Source: Shewanella sp. CG12_big_fil_rev_8_21_14_0_65_47_15
Lineage (GTDB): Bacteria > Pseudomonadota > Gammaproteobacteria > Enterobacterales > Shewanellaceae
Assembly: GCF_002783505.1 (NCBI RefSeq)
Contig: NZ_PFGL01000025.1
Span: 1 to 58,166 of the forward strand
Reading direction: 5' to 3'
Length of the DNA: 58,166 nt
This document shows positions 27,394-36,810 of the stretch, piece after piece. Position 1 is the stretch's first letter. Each line of letters opens with the position of its first letter. The notes beneath the pieces were generated by a model. It saw only the letters and a list, made by a program, of their open reading frames with translations. It had not been told where the DNA came from and ran no database searches. The position numbers were made by a program, and so were the translations under genes.

Positions 27394-27791
27394 TGGCTCG
27401 CTCCGTTATTGTTGACATCGGAAGACTGATTGACCCATGACGAGGCATCAAAGGCGATACGGCCAGACGCGTAACGCTTGTCACCATCGCTATAGGCGAA
27501 GGTGAGTTTTGCCTTAGCGGCATTATTGCTAATGCTTAAGGTGACTTCTTGGCCCGGCAGTATGAGTTGCTGAAACTTAAGCACTTCTAAGTTAGCGACC
27601 GCCTCTGAATAACCGAAATGTTGGCAGCCTAAACGCACCGCCCAATCTAATTGGGTCACGCCTGGCAACACGGCTTGCTCGGGGAAATGCCCCTTAAAAT
27701 ACTCAAGGTCGGCCGCCACAAGGAGGCGAAATTCAATTGTATCAATGCCGATATTGGAATGCAGGATCGGCGGTAGACTCGATTTAATCAT
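27387..27791 (-). CDS. apeI: ApeI-type 3-hydroxyacyl-ACP dehydratase
   Basis: Small hot-dog protein of 134 aa with GHFPEQAVLPGVTQLDWAVRLG, the FabZ-like motif of ApeI. It is thought to act with ApeP to dehydrate the growing chain. ATG 27791 lies inside the end of the ligase gene (overlap of eight bases); the alternative TTG 27806 is less likely. Its 3' end overlaps the glycosyltransferase gene by seven bases. Confidence 0.85.
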   Translation of the reverse strand: MIKSSLPPILHSNIGIDTIEFRLLVAADLEYFKGHFPEQAVLPGVTQLDWAVRLGCQHFGYSEAVANLEVLKFQQLILPGQEVTLSISNNAAKAKLTFAYSDGDKRYASGRIAFDASSWVNQSSDVNNNGASQC

Positions 27792-29148
27792 GGTCAAATA
27801 ACTCAATTAACTCGGCGGTGACACGCTTACCCTGAGTGTTCAGCGGCAAAATATCCGGATAACGCCAGCGGCGTGGCAGGGTGACGCGCTCAAATTGGGT
27901 CAGTAAATGTGCTTTTAGGGCATTGTTAATACTGAGTTTACCCTGTTCTTGGTGCACGCTACGCCCCAGTGCCGAGAGGGTTACGACCGCGCCCAATTGG
28001 GATTTAAACTGCGGCAGTACCACAAGTGCGGCTTGTTCGACGTAGCTGTGGCTGCACAATAACGTTTCCATCTGCGCCAGCGACAGGCGTTTTTCCTCAA
28101 TCTTAACGATGCGATCGAGTCGGCCCTTGAGTCTAAACTGGCCATTCTCGGTTGGTTCGATTCTATCTTCGCAGCGCAACCATTCATCGTCGGCCAAATA
28201 GGGCGATTTCAGCAGCAGGGCGCCGTCGCTCGGATCTTGGTCTATTGAGATGCGGTCAAACACTTGCCAAGGTTCATCGGCCTCATGTTGACGGCGATAG
28301 GCGATGCCACCGGTTTCTGTGCTGCCAAAAATTTCGATGGGCAGGTGACCATAGCACTGGTTGACGCCCTTGGCCGCGGCAAAACTTAATGGCCCGCCAG
28401 AGCTAAACACTAGGCTCGGTGAGCGCAGTTGCCGCTCGTGTTCTAGCGCTTTAGGCAGGCGCGACAATTGGGCAGGGCTACTGATCAAACACAGGTTTGG
28501 CAGCAAGGCAGTGTAATAACTTAGGGTTTCTGGGTATTCAATTTGCTCGCTTAAAAACGGTCGACTGGCGGCGAGCGGCCACAAAATCTTGAATAACAGG
28601 CCATAAATATGCTGGTGAGAAACCGTTGAAACCACACTGCAATGGGGCAAATGCTCTGCAAAAGTCTGTTCGAGCACTGATACTTCGACATCTAATTGCC
28701 TGAGTGTTTTACGGATCGCCTTAGGTTCGCCGCTGCTACCGGAGGTAAAGAGCACTAACTCGCCGATAGCCGCACTCACGGGCCAAGGTTTACTCGGTAG
28801 GCTCAGCTCTTTTTTTAGCAGCACAAAAGCCTGACTTTCACACAATGGCTTGTCCGACAAGATACCTTCAAACTGGTGGGTTAACTCGCTCAAGGTGCCG
28901 GTTTGGGTGTTGGGAGGCAGGATAATTTCCTTGCCCGCTAATAGTGCGGCACACAAACCCACGGCGAACAGATCGCTGGTATCACTGGCGAGCAGCCATT
29001 TCTTCTCGGGTGCGGCCTGCAGTTGCTCATAAAAATGCGCCACCTGATGGGTAAATAATGCACCTGTGACTATGTCGTGGTGATTAAAGCTGATCAGTTG
29101 TTGGGCAAAGGGCCCTTGGGTTAACCAGTTTTTGAGTAGCTGTGTCAT
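27784..29148 (-). CDS. apeH: AMP-binding acyl-ACP/CoA ligase of the APE cluster
   Basis: Adenylate-forming enzyme of 454 aa. The P-loop-like motif LFTSGSSGEPKAIRKT and the IFGSTETGGIAYR signature are both present, as is the hinge region RLDRIVKIEEKRLSL. In aryl polyene synthesis ApeH activates the aryl acid for loading on an acyl carrier protein; here the acid may come from the ammonia-lyase. The start at ATG 29148 forms ATGA with the stop of the preceding membrane-protein gene. Confidence 0.87.
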   Translation of the reverse strand: MTQLLKNWLTQGPFAQQLISFNHHDIVTGALFTHQVAHFYEQLQAAPEKKWLLASDTSDLFAVGLCAALLAGKEIILPPNTQTGTLSELTHQFEGILSDKPLCESQAFVLLKKELSLPSKPWPVSAAIGELVLFTSGSSGEPKAIRKTLRQLDVEVSVLEQTFAEHLPHCSVVSTVSHQHIYGLLFKILWPLAASRPFLSEQIEYPETLSYYTALLPNLCLISSPAQLSRLPKALEHERQLRSPSLVFSSGGPLSFAAAKGVNQCYGHLPIEIFGSTETGGIAYRRQHEADEPWQVFDRISIDQDPSDGALLLKSPYLADDEWLRCEDRIEPTENGQFRLKGRLDRIVKIEEKRLSLAQMETLLCSHSYVEQAALVVLPQFKSQLGAVVTLSALGRSVHQEQGKLSINNALKAHLLTQFERVTLPRRWRYPDILPLNTQGKRVTAELIELFDHD

Positions 29149-29693
29149 GTTTTCTTCAACCAAAAGCTGCGATATAACCATTCCCCACCGAGGAGCAGTC
29201 CCATGAGTACGTATGCAATCAAACCGTTATACAAGGTCCAGGTTGCTAAGCTAGTAAAGCCTGCGGTATAAGCCGCCATAGTGCCATTGAAGATAAATAA
29301 GCCGCACCAGAGTAGGGTGACTTTCTTAAGGTACCCAATGGCTTCATCCGGTAAATCGGGTTCTTTCAAGCGGGCTAAACGCTCGATCATGCTAGGCCCA
29401 CTGTGCAGTGAATAACTGAACAGCGCCAGCATAGTGAGATTTATCACCACAGGATAATACAGCAGCCAGTCGCTGCGCTTGGCAAGATAACTGCCTGCCG
29501 TGAGCGCAATCCCCACTAAAAGTGGTAAAACTAATGTCTTAACTCTTTGCTTTTGTAACATTAACCGCACTATCAGCAATAAACACAACATGAGCGCTAT
29601 GGTGCCAGCGGGCAAATAATTCAGCCCTAAATACACGGCAACCGGATAGGCCAGCACTGTGAGGGCGGTTAACGCCTGCAGTAAGACTCGCAT
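29145..29693 (-). CDS. Small polytopic membrane protein of the APE cluster
   Basis: A 182-aa inner-membrane protein (COG4648-like, often found next to APE and related fatty-acid clusters) with about five hydrophobic helices and a cytoplasmic loop (RLARLKEPDLPDEAIGYLKKV). No catalytic motif is visible. It shares one base with the ACP gene upstream and four with the ligase downstream. By order it would be apeG. Confidence 0.8.
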   Translation of the reverse strand: MRVLLQALTALTVLAYPVAVYLGLNYLPAGTIALMLCLLLIVRLMLQKQRVKTLVLPLLVGIALTAGSYLAKRSDWLLYYPVVINLTMLALFSYSLHSGPSMIERLARLKEPDLPDEAIGYLKKVTLLWCGLFIFNGTMAAYTAGFTSLATWTLYNGLIAYVLMGLLLGGEWLYRSFWLKKT

Positions 29694-29941
29694 TAGCCTT
29701 TAACTAACCCTTCGATGGCATTGACTACATCCTTGACTGTGCGCACCGATTTAAAGTCATCGGGTTGGATCTTTTTGCCCGTCAGTTGTTGCAGCTTAAT
29801 TACCAGATCGACGGCATCAATACTGTCGAGATCGAGCTCTTCATACAGGTTGGCTTCAGGCGTAATTGCCTCGGCCTCAATTTCGAATTCGTCCACTAAA
29901 ATACTGGTCAGCATGGCGAGGATTTGTTCACGATTTTGCAT
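29693..29941 (-). CDS. apeF: Acyl carrier protein (second)
   Basis: ACP of 82 aa. The phosphopantetheine attachment site DLDSIDAVDL contains the modifiable serine, and the protein is acidic and helical as expected. It carries the growing or starter acyl chain. Lies nine bases after the first ACP gene. Confidence 0.93.
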   Translation of the reverse strand: MQNREQILAMLTSILVDEFEIEAEAITPEANLYEELDLDSIDAVDLVIKLQQLTGKKIQPDDFKSVRTVKDVVNAIEGLVKG

Positions 29942-29950
29942 ATTCCTCTC

Positions 29951-30205
29951 CTATGGACGCTGGGATTCAATAAAGCGCGCTAAACTGGCGACACTGTAAA
30001 AATGGGCCTTAGTGGCATCAGAGTTTGCTTCGATTTTGACATCAAACTTTTTCTTGATGGCTAAACCGAGTTCGAGGGCATCGATGGAATCTAAACCAAG
30101 ACCTTCGCCAAAGAGCGGCGCATCTGTCTCAATATCATCAATACTGACGTCTTCAAGATCGAGGCAGTCGATGATTAACTGTTTAATTTCATTGTTTAAG
30201 TTCAT
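29951..30205 (-). CDS. apeE: Acyl carrier protein (first)
   Basis: ACP of 84 aa with the attachment site GLGLDSIDALEL. The start is ATG 30205, which overlaps the acyltransferase gene by 17 bases; the frame is open further upstream to 30280, but that part has no ACP similarity. Two distinct ACPs are normal for this type of type II polyketide system. Confidence 0.92.
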   Translation of the reverse strand: MNLNNEIKQLIIDCLDLEDVSIDDIETDAPLFGEGLGLDSIDALELGLAIKKKFDVKIEANSDATKAHFYSVASLARFIESQRP

Positions 30206-31049
30206 AATTATTTTCGAGTTGTTGTTTATAATAATGTTCAAGATCCCGCGTGAGTTGCCGGGCCATTTTTGCATGCTCACCTAAAGCCGCTGGGTACTTT
30301 AGGTGAGAAATTGTTGCGCCGATTTCAACGGCCATACCCATGGTTTGCCTTGGGATCTCATACCAAGGCTGCTCCTTTGTCAAACCACGCACATTGGTAC
30401 GTAAAACCACAGGTAAAATATCGGCTTCTGCCCTTAAGGCGATATTGGCTGCGCCACGGGCAAAGTCGTTAATGGTCGCACCGAAAACCGTGCGAGTCCC
30501 CTCGGGGAAAATAATCAAGTTAGTGCCCCGAGCGAGCACTTGGCGGCAATCCTCTAGCATCAATTCGGCGCCGCGATTAGGGATATAACCCGCGCAGGAC
30601 ACGACACCGCGCAAAAATGGATTACGCCACAGCCCCTGTTTAACTATGCAGCCCGCATTGGGTATTAGGCTTATCAACACCACCACATCCACTAAGCTGG
30701 GATGGTTGGCAATAACGATAACACCTTTAGCATCATGTAATTTTTGCGCGCCGTGGCGGCTGACCTTAATCACGCCCGCCCAAGTAAGCATAGCGACAAA
30801 GCCTTTGAACATCAGATGCACGGCCTTTTGTACTCGAATAATCCGCGCCTCGGGTGTGCCTGGCCAAAAGCGTAGCAGCGGCAGAATGGTCAAGGAACTT
30901 AATAAACCGCCTAAGCCAAAGGCGATATAACAACTTACGCCGCCGAGCCAACGGGGGAGATAATGTAGCCCTTCGCGGCGAGGTTCTGGCGTCGCATAAG
31001 CCACATTGAGTCCAAAACACTTTTGCGGACTCTGCGCCGGGTTAGACAT
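30189..31049 (-). CDS. LPLAT acyltransferase of the APE cluster
   Basis: Lysophosphatidate-type acyltransferase of 286 aa. NHPSLVDVVVL is the HX4D catalytic motif and FPEGTRT the acceptor-binding motif; an N-terminal hydrophobic helix (GLLSSLTILPLLRFWP) anchors it. It probably moves the polyene acyl group from ACP to a lipid or sugar acceptor. It overlaps the ketosynthase-like gene upstream by eight bases. By order it would be apeD. Confidence 0.87.
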   Translation of the reverse strand: MSNPAQSPQKCFGLNVAYATPEPRREGLHYLPRWLGGVSCYIAFGLGGLLSSLTILPLLRFWPGTPEARIIRVQKAVHLMFKGFVAMLTWAGVIKVSRHGAQKLHDAKGVIVIANHPSLVDVVVLISLIPNAGCIVKQGLWRNPFLRGVVSCAGYIPNRGAELMLEDCRQVLARGTNLIIFPEGTRTVFGATINDFARGAANIALRAEADILPVVLRTNVRGLTKEQPWYEIPRQTMGMAVEIGATISHLKYPAALGEHAKMARQLTRDLEHYYKQQLENNYELKQ

Positions 31050-31791
31050 GCTCTAGGCTCCAATGCCATTGGGACAGGCAGCCAGAAATATTTTGCGCCG
31101 TCGCCAGGGCGTGGATAAATGCGCCATAGGTCAGAGGGCTTAATGTCGTTGTCTCAGAGATGCGGCTGATTGTGAGCTTGGCTGCAGCGGGGACATCGAA
31201 GGGCGCGAGCTGTAGACCTAGGGCCAAAGGCAATTCAGTTTCTTGGGTAAACTCATCGTACACAGGTGGCACAGGATCATCACCGAAGACCAATAGCAAT
31301 GGCTCGGGTGATTGATGTAACTGGGCGAAGGCTTCAACCATAGCTTGGGACAGGGTTTCTGTGCCCGCCGCCACTGAGGTTGAAGGCGCGGTATTGGCCG
31401 TTACTATGCCGAAAATGCCGCTGGCGGTGTTGTGCACCGACTGACTAAAGCCTAAGGGCGATAAGGGCTGTTTGGCGATAATGTCTTCGAGTAGTCCAAT
31501 AGTGCGCGGCAACTCGCCGTGGCGCGAGGCAAAAATAGAGCGGCAGTTTGGCGCCATATTGCACTGAAAACCCGCCTCTAGCATCATCTTAGTCAAGCGG
31601 CTAAAGCGGCGACGCTGCATGGCTGGCACTTGTTTGAGTGCCGGGGCCGCACTCTCTGAAAGTATGGTGTCTGACGGAGTTGTATCGAGACTGGAGGCAG
31701 CCGAGTCTTCGCACCAACTTTGCCAGCTATCACTATGCGGATATTGAGGCGTCCATGCGCCCCAGGAGAGAATGCTGAATGTTAGTTGCAC
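31042..31791 (-). CDS. apeC: Chain-length-factor-like beta-ketoacyl synthase
   Basis: A 249-aa protein with a beta-ketoacyl-synthase N-terminal-like domain only. At the place of the catalytic cysteine the sequence is SVHNTASGIF, without cysteine, so it cannot condense by itself; in APE systems ApeC pairs with ApeO as a chain-length-factor-like subunit. It is the first gene of the operon. The start ATG 31791 has no strong ribosome site but agrees with family length. Confidence 0.82.
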   Translation of the reverse strand: MQLTFSILSWGAWTPQYPHSDSWQSWCEDSAASSLDTTPSDTILSESAAPALKQVPAMQRRRFSRLTKMMLEAGFQCNMAPNCRSIFASRHGELPRTIGLLEDIIAKQPLSPLGFSQSVHNTASGIFGIVTANTAPSTSVAAGTETLSQAMVEAFAQLHQSPEPLLLVFGDDPVPPVYDEFTQETELPLALGLQLAPFDVPAAAKLTISRISETTTLSPLTYGAFIHALATAQNISGCLSQWHWSLEHV

Positions 31792-32286
31792 TACTTTGCC
31801 TCGACACTAGTTTGCAGCTGTCTTAGTTATCCCTAACTAAGTTAACACTTTGGTGAATGGAGCGGTCGTTGGCTATTTACGCGTTGGATATAGCGCGTTC
31901 AATCCGCCTTTTAGTGGGCGCCATTCTACACCAAGCCCCCCATTTTTATGAAGCCATTTGCTTAATGTGGGTTAATAAAATGCAATCAAGCTCGCGTGAA
32001 TCACAGTTGAATAACACTCTTTTCAGTGTTGTATGCCTAAATAACTGCTCATAATGATGCTACATCGCAGGGTATCCATGCAGGCACCATTAACTCTTCC
32101 TGAGGGCTCCACCGCGCCAAATGTATCCATACACAAAAGCCAGTTCGCCCTCCATGGCTCACGTTCGCAGCGTATCGCTATGCGATGCTCACCATGGCGC
32201 AGAGGGCCTGCTTACCGATGCCCTGCTCACCCTATAAAGTGGCCTACAATTCGAAACGATTTAGTTCGGCTGGGTCAAATTAATCA
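31792..32286. other. Promoter region of the APE operon and structured GC-rich block
   Basis: No gene supported. The right part (about 32140-32230) is GC-rich with several short inverted repeats (CCCTC/GAGGG ends, two CCATGG palindromes, AGC-GTATCGC/GCGAT-GCT). The APE promoter should lie near 31792-31900 on the minus strand; I cannot fix its boxes. Confidence 0.4.
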
Positions 32287-32310
32287 AAAAGGCGCACTTA
32301 GGCGCCTTTT
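32280..32310 (-). terminator. Terminator of the DUF3014 gene
   Basis: AAAAGGCGC (32287-32295) pairs with GCGCCTTTT (32302-32310). Read on the minus strand the stem ends in TTTTTGATTAA, just after the stop of the gene at 32331. Confidence 0.87.
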
Positions 32311-32330
32311 AACCACAGTCGTTAGGGCAA

Positions 32331-33233
32331 TTACTGCGCTAGTTGATTTTCGAGTTTACGCAGCGCAATTTTTACTTTGCGGGTATTTTCTGGTCCCATG
32401 CGGATCAGTAGTTTTTGCGCGCTGGGTAGGGCCTCTAAATTTGGGTCAACAAATTGGTAGTTAACACTAATAGAGTTAAGTTCGATGGGTTCTTCAATAA
32501 TGGGGGCTGCGAGTAATATTTTAATCGCCTGCAGCATTCTGTCGTTGAAGTTGGCATTGCTATAGCCAAGTTCTGTGAAGGCCTCGTTGAGTAACGGCGT
32601 CAGTTGCTTATAGGTGTTCAGTAAACTCTGCTCGTCCATGTTGGCTATCACAGTCGCATAGGCATCATATCTATGGTAACTGTCTGGATTTAAATAAACC
32701 TTATTGGTGATTTCCGACACTGTGAAGAGCTTTTCAGGCCCCTTAATTGGGCTTACCTTACGGGTCAATTCGCCCTGGGCCAAGTTATCCACGAACACCA
32801 CAAATTGACGGGCGAGATCCTGAGTAATTAATGATGAGCCCACGACATTGTTATTGATGATGGCGAGTGCTTTTTGGTGAACAAATTCATCGCTCTCCGC
32901 CAGTGTAGGTATAGGTTCAACCACGACGGCAGGTTCAGCCTCGGTGGCCGGGCTATCGGTCGTTTCCGCTAGGGTCTCAGGTGTATCGGGTAGGGACTGT
33001 GTGGTTTCTGGCTCGGGTGTGCTTTCGAGCGTCATAGGTTCGGATGATGGCGCTTCGGGCAGCACAATAGGTGCGTTAGGGATCAATTTAGGCGAGTCTG
33101 AACCACCGCTATAGTAATAATATCCACCGGCGGAAAGGAGTACGACGAGCACTATCGCAAAAAGCGCGAAGCGATTGCTACTACTAGAAGAAGTTTCTTG
33201 AGGTGTTATTCTATCGTCTTGATTAACTTGCAT
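32331..33233 (-). CDS. DUF3014 family membrane-anchored protein
   Basis: A 300-aa protein with a short cytoplasmic N-terminus, one transmembrane helix (about residues 22-43), a long P/E/T-rich linker (about 50-115) and a C-terminal helical domain matching DUF3014 as I know it. The topology suggests a periplasmic domain on a flexible stalk. Function is unknown. It lies downstream of recG on the same strand with a 190-base gap. Confidence 0.8.
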   Translation of the reverse strand: MQVNQDDRITPQETSSSSSNRFALFAIVLVVLLSAGGYYYYSGGSDSPKLIPNAPIVLPEAPSSEPMTLESTPEPETTQSLPDTPETLAETTDSPATEAEPAVVVEPIPTLAESDEFVHQKALAIINNNVVGSSLITQDLARQFVVFVDNLAQGELTRKVSPIKGPEKLFTVSEITNKVYLNPDSYHRYDAYATVIANMDEQSLLNTYKQLTPLLNEAFTELGYSNANFNDRMLQAIKILLAAPIIEEPIELNSISVNYQFVDPNLEALPSAQKLLIRMGPENTRKVKIALRKLENQLAQ

Positions 33234-33422
33234 TTTATATCCTTCGCTTGGGCGTCAAGGTAACGTGGTGAATACATGCAGCTAACATTAGAGTGCAAGG
33301 ACGGACTTATTTGAAGGCCGTTGGTTCATTTTGCAAGTTTCCATGCGCTTGTCTATAGCGCCTAGCTGAACATATCGCATTTATTTTGAGTATTGAGGCT
33401 GGCGGTCTTGTGCATTTGCTAC

Positions 33423-35513
33423 CTAAGCCTGTACATACTGTTGTCTGTGCCCTAGCCAGCGATGAATGATGGCATCGACTCGCTCGGGAGCTTGCAACAT
33501 TACATGGTTCGCCAGTTTTTGAATGTGGGGAATGAGGGCTTGATCCCGCACTAGGTCGGCAATTTTCAGTTCGGCCAGCCCAGTTTGTTTTGTGCCGAGC
33601 ACTTCACCCGGGCCGCGAATTTCTAAGTCTTTTTGGGCAATCACAAAGCCATCGTTGCTTTGTCTGAGCACATTGAGCCGTTGGCTGGCAGTGTGACTCA
33701 GCGGCGCCTTATAGAGTAACACACAATGGCTCGCTATGGCGCCGCGGCCGACTCGTCCACGCAGTTGATGCAGCTGCGCTAAGCCTAAACGTTCAGGGTT
33801 CTCAATGATCATCAGGCTGGCATTGGGCACATCGACGCCGACCTCAATCACAGTTGTTGCCACCAGCAGATGAATCACCCCAGCCTTAAAGTCGGCCATG
33901 ATTTGTTGTTTCTCGGCGCTCTTCAACCGGCCGTGCACTAGGCCGATACTCAGTTCGGGCAGGGCGAGGCGCAGTTCTTCGGCGGTGTCTTCGGCGGCTT
34001 GGCATTCGAGCACTTCGGATTCTTCAATCAGGGTACACACCCAATAGGCCTGACGTTTATCTGTGATAACGGCATTGCGTACTCGTTCGAGCACTTCGTT
34101 GCGGCGTGAATCGGCAATGGCGACTGTGGTCACTGGGGTCCGTCCCGGCGGCAGTTCATCGATAATGGATGTGTCGAGGTCCGCATAGGCCGTCATTGCC
34201 AGCGTGCGCGGGATCGGCGTTGCCGTCATGATCAATTGATGCGGATGGAAACCTTGGCTCACACCCTTTTCCCGCAGACCTAAGCGTTGGTGCACGCCGA
34301 ATCTGTGCTGCTCATCTATGATAATTAACGCGAGTTTGCTAAAGATTACATGCTGCTGGAAGATGGCATGGGTACCAATCACCATCTGGGCTGCGCCCGA
34401 TTCAATATCCTCAAGGGATTGGGTTCTGGCCTTGCCTTTGAGTTTACCCGCAAGCCAGCCCACCCTTAGCCCGAGTGGCTCAAACCAGGCGGCAAAGTTG
34501 GCCGCATGTTGCTCGGCTAATAATTCGGTCGGTGCCATCATGGCCACTTGATAGCCATTTTCAATCGCTTGCAGCGCGGCCATCGCAGCGACTAAGGTTT
34601 TACCTGAGCCGACATCCCCCTGCACTAAGCGCATCATGGGATGGGGCTTTTCTAAATCTTTGCCTATATCGACAACGACTCTTTGCTGTGCTCCCGTGGG
34701 TTTAAAGGGCAAAGCGGCGAGGAAGGGATTAAGCAACTGTCCGGTGACGGGCATGGTGACAGCTGCGTCTAAATTACTGCGCTGCCTTAGGCGTAACATG
34801 CTGAGATTATGGGCGAGTAATTCTTCCTGCACGAGGCGCTGCTGGGCTGGGTGTTGGCCTAACTCTAAATCGAACTGAGAGATCCCCGCTGGAGGGCGAT
34901 GCAACGTCTGCAGCGCTTGTTTAAGGCTGATATTGTTAGGTTGCAACTGCGGTGGCAGTAGCTCAGTTAAACCACCCTCTTCCAGTAACACTAAGGCTTG
35001 TTCCGTTAGCTTTATCCAGCTCGCCTGCTTTAAGCCCTCTGTGGTGGGGTAAATTGGCGTTAGGGTATCGCTTAGGTGAACATCTTCACCGGGATAGACG
35101 ACTTTATATTCTGGATGCACTATCTCGGCCTGATGGCTACCACGGCGCACTTCACCGTAGGCGCGGATCATTAAACCATTTTGCATGGCATTGCGCTGGG
35201 CGACGGAAAAGTTAAAGAAGCGCAGGCTTAAGCTGCCAGTGTCGTCGCGCACATTGCAGACCAACATGCGTTTGCGGCCTTGGATGATTTGTGTCGATTG
35301 AATTTCGGCTTCTATCGTGCCGTAACCGCCTAGGCTTAGGGCGGCAATCGGATAGATTTGGGTTCTGTCTTCGTAGCGCAGGGGAAGGTGAAACAGCAGA
35401 TCTTGTACTGTCGTGATACCAAGCTTGGCGAGTTTCTCTGCGACCCGTTTAGCGACGCCTTTGAGGTCGGTGATCGGAACAAGATCCAATTGCTGCAAGT
35501 CGTTAGCACTCAA
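33423..35513 (-). CDS. recG: ATP-dependent DNA helicase RecG
   Basis: Branch-migrating helicase of 696 aa that reverses stalled replication forks and processes Holliday junctions. The N-terminal wedge/OB domain is followed by Walker A GDVGSGKT (299-306), DEQH (400-403), TATPIPRTL, and the TRG-type C-terminal region (QLRGRVGRGAIASHCVLLY). The start codon is uncertain: the frame begins with TTG 35513 and there is a second TTG at 35498; neither has a strong ribosome site. Confidence 0.96.
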   Translation of the reverse strand: MSANDLQQLDLVPITDLKGVAKRVAEKLAKLGITTVQDLLFHLPLRYEDRTQIYPIAALSLGGYGTIEAEIQSTQIIQGRKRMLVCNVRDDTGSLSLRFFNFSVAQRNAMQNGLMIRAYGEVRRGSHQAEIVHPEYKVVYPGEDVHLSDTLTPIYPTTEGLKQASWIKLTEQALVLLEEGGLTELLPPQLQPNNISLKQALQTLHRPPAGISQFDLELGQHPAQQRLVQEELLAHNLSMLRLRQRSNLDAAVTMPVTGQLLNPFLAALPFKPTGAQQRVVVDIGKDLEKPHPMMRLVQGDVGSGKTLVAAMAALQAIENGYQVAMMAPTELLAEQHAANFAAWFEPLGLRVGWLAGKLKGKARTQSLEDIESGAAQMVIGTHAIFQQHVIFSKLALIIIDEQHRFGVHQRLGLREKGVSQGFHPHQLIMTATPIPRTLAMTAYADLDTSIIDELPPGRTPVTTVAIADSRRNEVLERVRNAVITDKRQAYWVCTLIEESEVLECQAAEDTAEELRLALPELSIGLVHGRLKSAEKQQIMADFKAGVIHLLVATTVIEVGVDVPNASLMIIENPERLGLAQLHQLRGRVGRGAIASHCVLLYKAPLSHTASQRLNVLRQSNDGFVIAQKDLEIRGPGEVLGTKQTGLAELKIADLVRDQALIPHIQKLANHVMLQAPERVDAIIHRWLGHRQQYVQA

Positions 35514-35529
35514 TCACTGTTAATTTATA

Positions 35530-35550
35530 CATATACTAACAGAGTATATG
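35530..35550. repeat. Short perfect inverted repeat upstream of recG
   Basis: CATATAC and GTATATG are separated by seven bases. It lies 17 bases from the recG start codon and could be an operator or simply AT-rich promoter DNA. Confidence 0.35.
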
Positions 35551-35771
35551 CGTAAGGCAATCTTAGGGTGGGCTTTACGCTTGGTGGCCCGTTTCATAAA
35601 TATTCTGCCCATAAAGTTCACTTTGTATCATTTTGTGGTTTAATCGAACTATCTGTTGCTATTGGGGATATTTAGGCAACGATGCGGTAACAGGGTTGTG
35701 AATCGATAATAATAAAGTGATCTCGGATGAAGGATAACGTTTGGGGGAACACGGTCGAGGAGATCTCGCCT

Positions 35772-36794
35772 ATGCGTTTATGGACATTATGCTGTCTCTC
35801 TATATGTGTTTTTTTTAGCGTATCGGCGATGGCTAAACTCGATGTCGTGTTCTTTAATCCCGGTGCCGCAGAGGACAGTTTTTGGGGCGATGTCGATAAG
35901 TTAATGTTAGTCGCATCGACCAAGCTGGATATTAATCTCAATATTATTCACTCCGATCGTAATCACTTCAAAATGATCACCCAGTTCGCTGAATTATTAG
36001 ACAATTCACCCTCTCTTCCCCATTACGTTATCTTGGTAAATGAAAAGCAATCGGCACTTAAAATGCTACAAATGCTTTATCCGTATCCCATTTATGTGCA
36101 GTTAATTTTAAATGATATCTCCGTTGGTGAGCGTGATATCTTGCTGCAGGATCCCCACTGGCAGGAATACCTATTACCCGCCATTATTCCCGATAATTAT
36201 GCGATTGGTTCGGCAACCGCTAAATCTTTGCTGGCCGATTTAAAGGATAAAGAGGCTAAGGTTTTATTAATTTCGGGCGATAAATCGACGCCAGCATCTG
36301 TGTTTCGCACCCAAGGCGCCCATGATTATTTCTTTATGCAGGCTAATGCAACTGTGGTGCAAACGGTCTATGGCCAATGGAGTGAGGATATTGCCTATGG
36401 TCAGGCGTTGACATTGCTTGGCCGTTATCCCGATCTCAATGTGATTTGGACCGCCAGTGATCGTATGGCAATAGGTGTGCTTAAGGCATTGAAAGAAAAA
36501 GGGCTACAGTCGGGTAAAGAGGTATTCGTCAGCACGATTAACACTTCACCTGACATTTTACATCTCCGCCGTGAACATGCGATAAGCGTGCTCGGTGGTG
36601 GGCATTTTTTAGCGGGAGCCTTAGGCTTAGTACAGTTGCAGCACTATCAACGGACGCGAAAATATATTCCCTATGAAGGGGTCGCGTTATTCGATGTGCT
36701 CAGGCCAGATTCGGCTTTTTATCAGATGCTAGTCGCTAGGGATTGGCCCGCCATTTTTCAGGCTGAAATTTTGGATAAATTGCCGCCACAATAA
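35772..36794 (+). CDS. Periplasmic sugar-binding-like protein (sensor partner)
   Basis: Periplasmic binding protein of 340 aa (type I fold, LacI/RbsB-like). The signal peptide is MRLWTLCCLSICVFFSVSAMA, cleaved before KLDVV. Typical segments are FFNPGAAEDSFWGDV, VLLISGDKSTPASVFRTQGAHD and WTASDRMAIGVLKALKEKG. ATG 35772 is preferred over 35727 because AGGAG lies ten bases upstream and it puts the signal peptide at the N-terminus. No ABC permease is nearby; instead it is 16 bases before a membrane diguanylate cyclase, so it probably feeds a ligand signal to it, as LuxP does to LuxQ (analogy). Confidence 0.82.
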   Translation: MRLWTLCCLSICVFFSVSAMAKLDVVFFNPGAAEDSFWGDVDKLMLVASTKLDINLNIIHSDRNHFKMITQFAELLDNSPSLPHYVILVNEKQSALKMLQMLYPYPIYVQLILNDISVGERDILLQDPHWQEYLLPAIIPDNYAIGSATAKSLLADLKDKEAKVLLISGDKSTPASVFRTQGAHDYFFMQANATVVQTVYGQWSEDIAYGQALTLLGRYPDLNVIWTASDRMAIGVLKALKEKGLQSGKEVFVSTINTSPDILHLRREHAISVLGGGHFLAGALGLVQLQHYQRTRKYIPYEGVALFDVLRPDSAFYQMLVARDWPAIFQAEILDKLPPQ

Positions 36795-36810
36795 TACCTA
36801 ATAGGTCTCA

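Noticed and set aside
32054..32464. Plus-strand open frame of 136 codons
   Set aside because: It covers the terminator and 3' end of the DUF3014 gene on the other strand and has an arginine/cysteine-rich, unfolded-looking composition; no ribosome site.
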